Notes under the pieces: model-generated | What the model was told of the DNA's origin: nothing | The model's input: the letters and a program-made list of their open reading frames with translations, nothing else | The model's database searches: none | DNA from: Treponema sp. | Lineage (GTDB): Bacteria; Spirochaetota; Spirochaetia; Treponematales; Breznakiellaceae | NCBI GenBank assembly: GCA_031280125.1 | Contig: JAITHE010000148.1 | Span: 1 to 35,513 of the forward strand | Direction of reading: 5' to 3' | DNA length: 35,513 nt | Shown: one piece after another, positions 31,571 through 35,513 of the stretch | Numbering within the stretch: the first letter of the stretch is position 1 | Layout of the letters: each line of letters begins with the position of its first letter | Program-made: the position numbers and the translations under genes

Positions 31571-32877
31571 AACTGCGGGACGTGCTGGAAATAGATTTTC
31601 CCCTCTTCTTTGCCGCCCTTCTTTTAACCCTTTTCGGTATTCTCTTTATCTATTCCTCCGGCCTGGGTTCTTCGGGGCTGGTGGTATCCAGTGAATATGT
31701 CAGGCAGATAGTCTGGGCCGCTGCGGGGGTCATCATGGCCCTGGTGATTTCCTTTGTTAATTTCAGGCGGATCTACGACATTTCCTTCTACCTCTACGGG
31801 GGAACCATCCTGTTGCTTATCTATACCTGTTTTTTTGGGCGGCTGGTCAATGGCGCCAGGGCCTGGATCGGGATAGGCAGTTTCGGGATTCAGCCTGCGG
31901 AATTCGCCAAGATTACCACCATACTTTTTCTGGCCCGGCATCTGGATTCCACAAAGTACAGCCAAAACGCCGTAAGCCGTTTTGTTCTTTCCTGCGTCAT
32001 TGTTGTTATCCCCATGGGTATTGTGCTTATGCAGCCTGATTTCGGAACGTCCCTGGTATTTATTCCGATCCTCCTGGCCATGACTTTTATCGGCGGAATT
32101 GCCATGCGCTATGTGGCTTTCCTGGGGGGGTGTATCGTTATTATGGGGCTGATGATGGTCGGTCCTCTCTGGCAGGAAACGATCCTTAAGGGCGCTCTTC
32201 CCGCTTTGACGGTGCTGACCAACTTCCGCTTTATCCTGGTCAGCATTGGGGTGCTGGGAATCATCAGCCTTATCGCTTTTTTTGGATATTTCCGTTTTAA
32301 AAAACGGCGCTTTTACTGGATATGCTATGCCGCCGTCATGCTGATCGTTTCCCTCTTCGGGTCCTACGCTGCCCACAGGGTGCTTAAAGAATACCAGATC
32401 ATGCGGCTTATTGTCTTTCTCGATCCCAACGTAGATCCCCGGGGTTCCGGGTGGCATATCATACAGTCCATGACCGCCATCGGATCCGGAGGATTTATGG
32501 GCAAGGGTTTTCTCCAGGGCACCCAAAGCCATTACCGCTTTCTTCCCCAGCAAAGTACAGATTTTATCTTTTCGATCTTTACCGAGGAATGGGGGTTTTT
32601 GGGTGGCATCCTAGTGTTCGCCCTGTTCCTCCTCATCTGCCTGCGCCTCATCCGGCTTATGAAGACCACTTCGGATACCTTCGACTCCTATATAGCGGGA
32701 GGTCTGGCGGTGATGTACGCCTTTCATTTTCTTATCAATGTGGGCATGACCATGGGGGTAATGCCCATCACGGGGATCCCCCTTCTCTTTATGTCCTACG
32801 GCGGTTCGGCCCTTATTTCCGCCATGATCGGAATAGGCCTTGCCATGAATATCCACATTAGAAGGTTCCGGCGCTAG
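31567..32877 (+). CDS. rodA: Peptidoglycan glycosyltransferase RodA (SEDS family)
   Basis: A 436-residue membrane protein that polymerises lipid II together with PBP2. Multiple membrane helices are visible. RLVNGARAWIGIGSFGIQPAE matches the conserved family segment, and QQSTDFIFSIFTEEWGFLGG contains the essential Asp and the Asp/Glu-rich loop. The C terminus has PITGIPLLFMSYGGSALISA, the SEDS signature. Between the fifth and sixth helices there are two extra hydrophobic stretches (near 32220-32380), so the loop region is longer than in E. coli RodA. Confidence 0.97.
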   Translation: MKLRDVLEIDFPLFFAALLLTLFGILFIYSSGLGSSGLVVSSEYVRQIVWAAAGVIMALVISFVNFRRIYDISFYLYGGTILLLIYTCFFGRLVNGARAWIGIGSFGIQPAEFAKITTILFLARHLDSTKYSQNAVSRFVLSCVIVVIPMGIVLMQPDFGTSLVFIPILLAMTFIGGIAMRYVAFLGGCIVIMGLMMVGPLWQETILKGALPALTVLTNFRFILVSIGVLGIISLIAFFGYFRFKKRRFYWICYAAVMLIVSLFGSYAAHRVLKEYQIMRLIVFLDPNVDPRGSGWHIIQSMTAIGSGGFMGKGFLQGTQSHYRFLPQQSTDFIFSIFTEEWGFLGGILVFALFLLICLRLIRLMKTTSDTFDSYIAGGLAVMYAFHFLINVGMTMGVMPITGIPLLFMSYGGSALISAMIGIGLAMNIHIRRFRR

Positions 32878-32933
32878 GCGCCTTCCGGATTTTAGAAAAC
32901 AACCCCATACGCCGCTGGGAGGCGGCCGGCAGG

Positions 32934-35345
32934 ATGATCCGTTTTATCGATCCCCTGAATCGCCTGGGTTCCAGGCTTTTGGAGGTGGAAAAACCCGCCC
33001 GCTATACCGGCGGCGAATACGGCGCATTGGCCGGCAAGGAGGCGGCGCTCCGGGCCGCGGTGGTGTTTCCTGATCTCTATGAACTGGGCATGTCCAACCA
33101 GGCCTTCCGGATAATCTACAACGGCCTTAACCGGATTCCGGGAATTTCCTGCGACCGGGCCTTTGCCCCGGCCCCGGATTTTGAAGGGCTTCTGGAAGAG
33201 GAGGGGATTCCCCTCTACGGTCTTGACACGGGCATAGCCCTGGCTGATACGGACCTTCTCCTCTTTAGCTTGGGCTATGAGCTGGGCATGGGCGGCGTAC
33301 TTTCCGTGCTGGATCATGCCCAGATCCCCCTGCACGCCCGGGACCGCCGCCCGCGGGATCCCGTTGTTATTATGGGCGGTCCCTGTGTATCCAACCCGCT
33401 GCCCTACAGCCTTTTTATAGACGCCTTTTGGATAGGTGAGGCGGAGGCGGGGTTTTTTGAGCTCTGCGGGAAACTACTGGAACTAAAACGGGCCGGCGCT
33501 CCCCGGAGGGAACTCCTGGCCCTGACATCTTCCCATCCCCATGTGTGGGTTCCCGGTAAGCCGGGGGTTGTCCGGGCGGTCTGGAACGGTTTTGGCAGGA
33601 CCCGGGCGGAGGCCGCCGTTTTTCCCCTGCCCAACATCAAAATTGTCCAGCACCACGGAGCCGTGGAAATTATGCGGGGCTGCCCCAACGGCTGCCGTTT
33701 CTGCCATGCGGGATTCTGGTACAGGCCCATGAGGCAAAAACCGGCGGCGGCCATTATCAGGGAGGCGGAAGAATGTATCCGCCTGGGGGGCTGGAGGGAG
33801 GTGAGCCTTTCTTCCCTTTCCAGCGGGGACTATTGCGGCGTGGATGATCTTGTTTCCACCCTGAACCGCCGTTGGGGGGAGGAACACGTTTCCTTCCAGC
33901 TTCCTTCCCTGAAGGTCTCCGGTTTTTCCCTCTCCCTGCTGTCAAAGATTTCTGAAGTCAGGAAAAGCGGCCTTACCTTTGCGGTGGAAACCCCGGGGGA
34001 TATGGAGCAGTTGTCCCTGAACAAAAGGGCAGCCCTGGATGAGACGGTTTCGATTATCCGGACGGCAAAACAATCAGGCTGGCGGGGGGTCAAGTTTTAC
34101 TTCATGGTTGGCCTTCCTTTAACTGCGCCAGGATTATCCCCGGATCAGGCGGGGCCGCCGGGAATGCTTGAGGAAGAAAAAATTGTTTCGTTTATCATGG
34201 AGGCGGCGGAACGGACCAGTTCCCGTTTTCACATCAACGCTGGAACCTTTGTCCCCAAACCCCATACCCCCTATCAGCGGGCGGCCCAGCTGGACGAAGA
34301 GGGGGCCTGGAAAAAACTCCACCATATCCAGGATGCCCTAAAATCCCGGGGACATAAGGTCGGCGTCCACAATCCCTTTGTCAGTCTGTTGGAGGGGATC
34401 ATTGCCAGGGGGGATGAAAGGGTAGGGCCGGTTTTGGAAAAGGCCTACCGCCGGGGCTGCCGCCTTGACGCCTGGTCCGAACATATCAATACCGGCGTCT
34501 GGAGGGATCTTGCCGGGGAAGAAGCCCTCCTGGTGAGGGAACTCACCGGGGCGAGGGCTGCCGGGGAAGGACTTCCGTGGTCGGTGATTGAAAGCGGGGT
34601 AGGGGAGGCATATCTGATTCAGGAAGCGGAATATTCGGAAAAATCCAAGCTCACTTCACCCTGTATGAAAAAATGTACACACCCCTGCGGTGTGTGCGGA
34701 GGAGGCGCCGGGATTGTACAAAATATCATACAGAACGAGGTGGAAGATCCTGCCGTAGAAAGGGCTGCCCCGGCCCCGGAAAAACCGGCGGGCGGGGCTC
34801 CAGTATCCGCCGGGCAAACCTTCAGGATGCTCTTTTCTTTTTTTAAGAGGGAGACCGCCGTTTTTGTTTCCCACCTAGGGGTAATTGAGGTGTTTGCCGC
34901 TTCCGCCCGGCGGGCCGGAATCCGGGGATCGTATACCCAGGGCTTTAACCCCCTGCTGCGGCTTGATTTTGCTTCTCCCGCTGCGCTGGGTCTTGGCTGT
35001 GAGGCCGACATCGCTGCCATGGATCTGGAGGTCCCCCTGGATCCGGAAGATTTTATCCGGCTCATGAACGGTGCCCTGCCGCCGGGTTTTGGGATAAACG
35101 CAGCGGAACTCTTTACCGTTCCTTTGGGCAGAAAAAAATATTCTCCGGCGTCACTGCTCTGGGGTTTTAGGTATGCGGACAGCCTGGTTCCGGCAAAAGA
35201 AGAAAAAAACTGGCGTATAAAAAAGGCGGCGGGAAACCTTTTTGGCTTAACCCGGAGGGCGGTTCTTGCATCAGAAAAAGACGCCCCCCCGGAGGATTAT
35301 TTTTCCATTTTCAGGCGGTTTTATAAAACCCCCGGCCCGGGTTAA
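32934..35345 (+). CDS. B12-binding-type radical SAM protein fused to DUF2344 (TIGR03960/TIGR03936)
   Basis: An 803-residue fusion. Residues about 35-200 look like a degenerate cobalamin-binding fold (VVFPDLYELGMSNQAFRIIY, LLFSLGYELGMGGVL). The radical SAM core follows, with the iron-sulfur cysteines C250, C254 and C257 in RGCPNGCRFCHAGFWYRPMR. Near residues 570-580 a second cysteine group reads CMKKCTHPCGVC. From about residue 630 the DUF2344 domain begins (FSFFKRETAVFVSHLGVIEV, RGSYTQGFNPLLRLDFASP). In other bacteria the family often sits beside ribonuclease G and ribosomal protein L21 genes and is linked to RNA modification by association only. ATG 32934 lies 56 bp after rodA. Confidence 0.92.
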   Translation: MIRFIDPLNRLGSRLLEVEKPARYTGGEYGALAGKEAALRAAVVFPDLYELGMSNQAFRIIYNGLNRIPGISCDRAFAPAPDFEGLLEEEGIPLYGLDTGIALADTDLLLFSLGYELGMGGVLSVLDHAQIPLHARDRRPRDPVVIMGGPCVSNPLPYSLFIDAFWIGEAEAGFFELCGKLLELKRAGAPRRELLALTSSHPHVWVPGKPGVVRAVWNGFGRTRAEAAVFPLPNIKIVQHHGAVEIMRGCPNGCRFCHAGFWYRPMRQKPAAAIIREAEECIRLGGWREVSLSSLSSGDYCGVDDLVSTLNRRWGEEHVSFQLPSLKVSGFSLSLLSKISEVRKSGLTFAVETPGDMEQLSLNKRAALDETVSIIRTAKQSGWRGVKFYFMVGLPLTAPGLSPDQAGPPGMLEEEKIVSFIMEAAERTSSRFHINAGTFVPKPHTPYQRAAQLDEEGAWKKLHHIQDALKSRGHKVGVHNPFVSLLEGIIARGDERVGPVLEKAYRRGCRLDAWSEHINTGVWRDLAGEEALLVRELTGARAAGEGLPWSVIESGVGEAYLIQEAEYSEKSKLTSPCMKKCTHPCGVCGGGAGIVQNIIQNEVEDPAVERAAPAPEKPAGGAPVSAGQTFRMLFSFFKRETAVFVSHLGVIEVFAASARRAGIRGSYTQGFNPLLRLDFASPAALGLGCEADIAAMDLEVPLDPEDFIRLMNGALPPGFGINAAELFTVPLGRKKYSPASLLWGFRYADSLVPAKEEKNWRIKKAAGNLFGLTRRAVLASEKDAPPEDYFSIFRRFYKTPGPG

Positions 35346-35446
35346 AAGGGTTCGGAATGTCCGGCTTTATCCTTTCATTCGCAGTGGGGTTTGATACCCA
35401 TAAGCGTTTACTTAGCAAAACATAGAAACACTGATAAGCTGAAGGG

Positions 35447-35513
35447 ATGGGAAGGGAAGAAGCAGGATTTAAGCGGCTGCTGTCAGTGATGCCCGCCGGC
35501 TGGGAAGACAAGG
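35447..35513 (+). CDS. Probable transposase, first 22 residues only (cut by right edge)
   Basis: The frame opens at ATG 35447 after GAAGGG and reads to the last base with no stop: MGREEAGFKRLLSVMPAGW and three more residues. The start resembles, from memory, IS4-like transposases that are numerous in termite-gut treponemes (LLSVMPxGWExK). No inverted repeat of an element end could be fixed in the 100 bp upstream, though GGGTTTGATACCC at about 35384-35396 is a small inverted repeat. Only the N-terminus is visible, so the call is tentative. Confidence 0.45.
   Translation, partial: MGREEAGFKRLLSVMPAGWEDK

Overview
The window looks like chromosomal DNA from a spirochete of the Treponema group (Spirochaetota, Treponematales; termite-gut relatives are a plausible guess). 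The evidence is a Gram-negative-type envelope gene set, an mreB-mreC-mreD-pbp2-rodA operon preceded by a TPR gene, a radical SAM/DUF2344 fusion, a NusG paralog at the head of a glycan locus, and the start of what looks like a Treponema-type transposase at the right edge. This was judged by reading; no database search was run. Apart from the left-edge glycan genes the DNA is GC-rich. No tRNA, rRNA or CRISPR was seen.

Minus-strand block (21164 down to 1, continuing off the left edge). About 21 kb of genes run in one direction. The first is a NusG-family protein of the RfaH/LoaP type (20622-21164). It is followed by a CapD/WbpM-like nucleotide-sugar dehydratase or epimerase, a DegT-type sugar aminotransferase, and a three-gene molybdenum-hydroxylase set whose large subunit has lost its glycine-rich cofactor loop. 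After a 185-bp AT-rich gap with a candidate promoter comes a second run of about 12 genes: aroB; a single-POTRA outer-membrane barrel protein; a LolD-like ATPase; two FtsX/LolC-like permeases; a LolA-like periplasmic protein; a second outer-membrane barrel; UDP-glucose dehydrogenase; two GT2 glycosyltransferases; a GINT1-like beta-propeller protein; a GT4 glycosyltransferase; and a YidC-like protein cut by the left edge. Most junctions overlap by 1-4 bp or abut, so the run looks translationally coupled. Together it could supply activated sugars, glycosyltransferases and a complete inner-to-outer-membrane conduit.

Plus-strand pair (21224-22900). Diverging from the NusG-like gene are a small exported protein of unknown function and an exported RlpA-like/SPOR protein. 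They converge on secA.

secA and the intergenic region. secA (23015-25804, minus) and the mre operon (from 26266, plus) diverge from a 461-bp intergenic region. It holds an array of seven clear 21-bp repeats, each with a near-palindromic core, then a strong hairpin, then a good promoter abutting the first gene of the mre operon.

mre operon (26266-32877). The TPR membrane protein, mreB, mreC, mreD, PBP2 and rodA form the elongasome operon. After it come the radical SAM/DUF2344 protein and the first 67 bases of a probable transposase gene.

The points most worth a second look are the 21-bp repeat array, the 21-kb locus headed by a NusG paralog with its Lol-like trans-envelope module, the YidC-like protein without its groove arginine, and the palindrome-rich in-frame insertion in the DegT aminotransferase.
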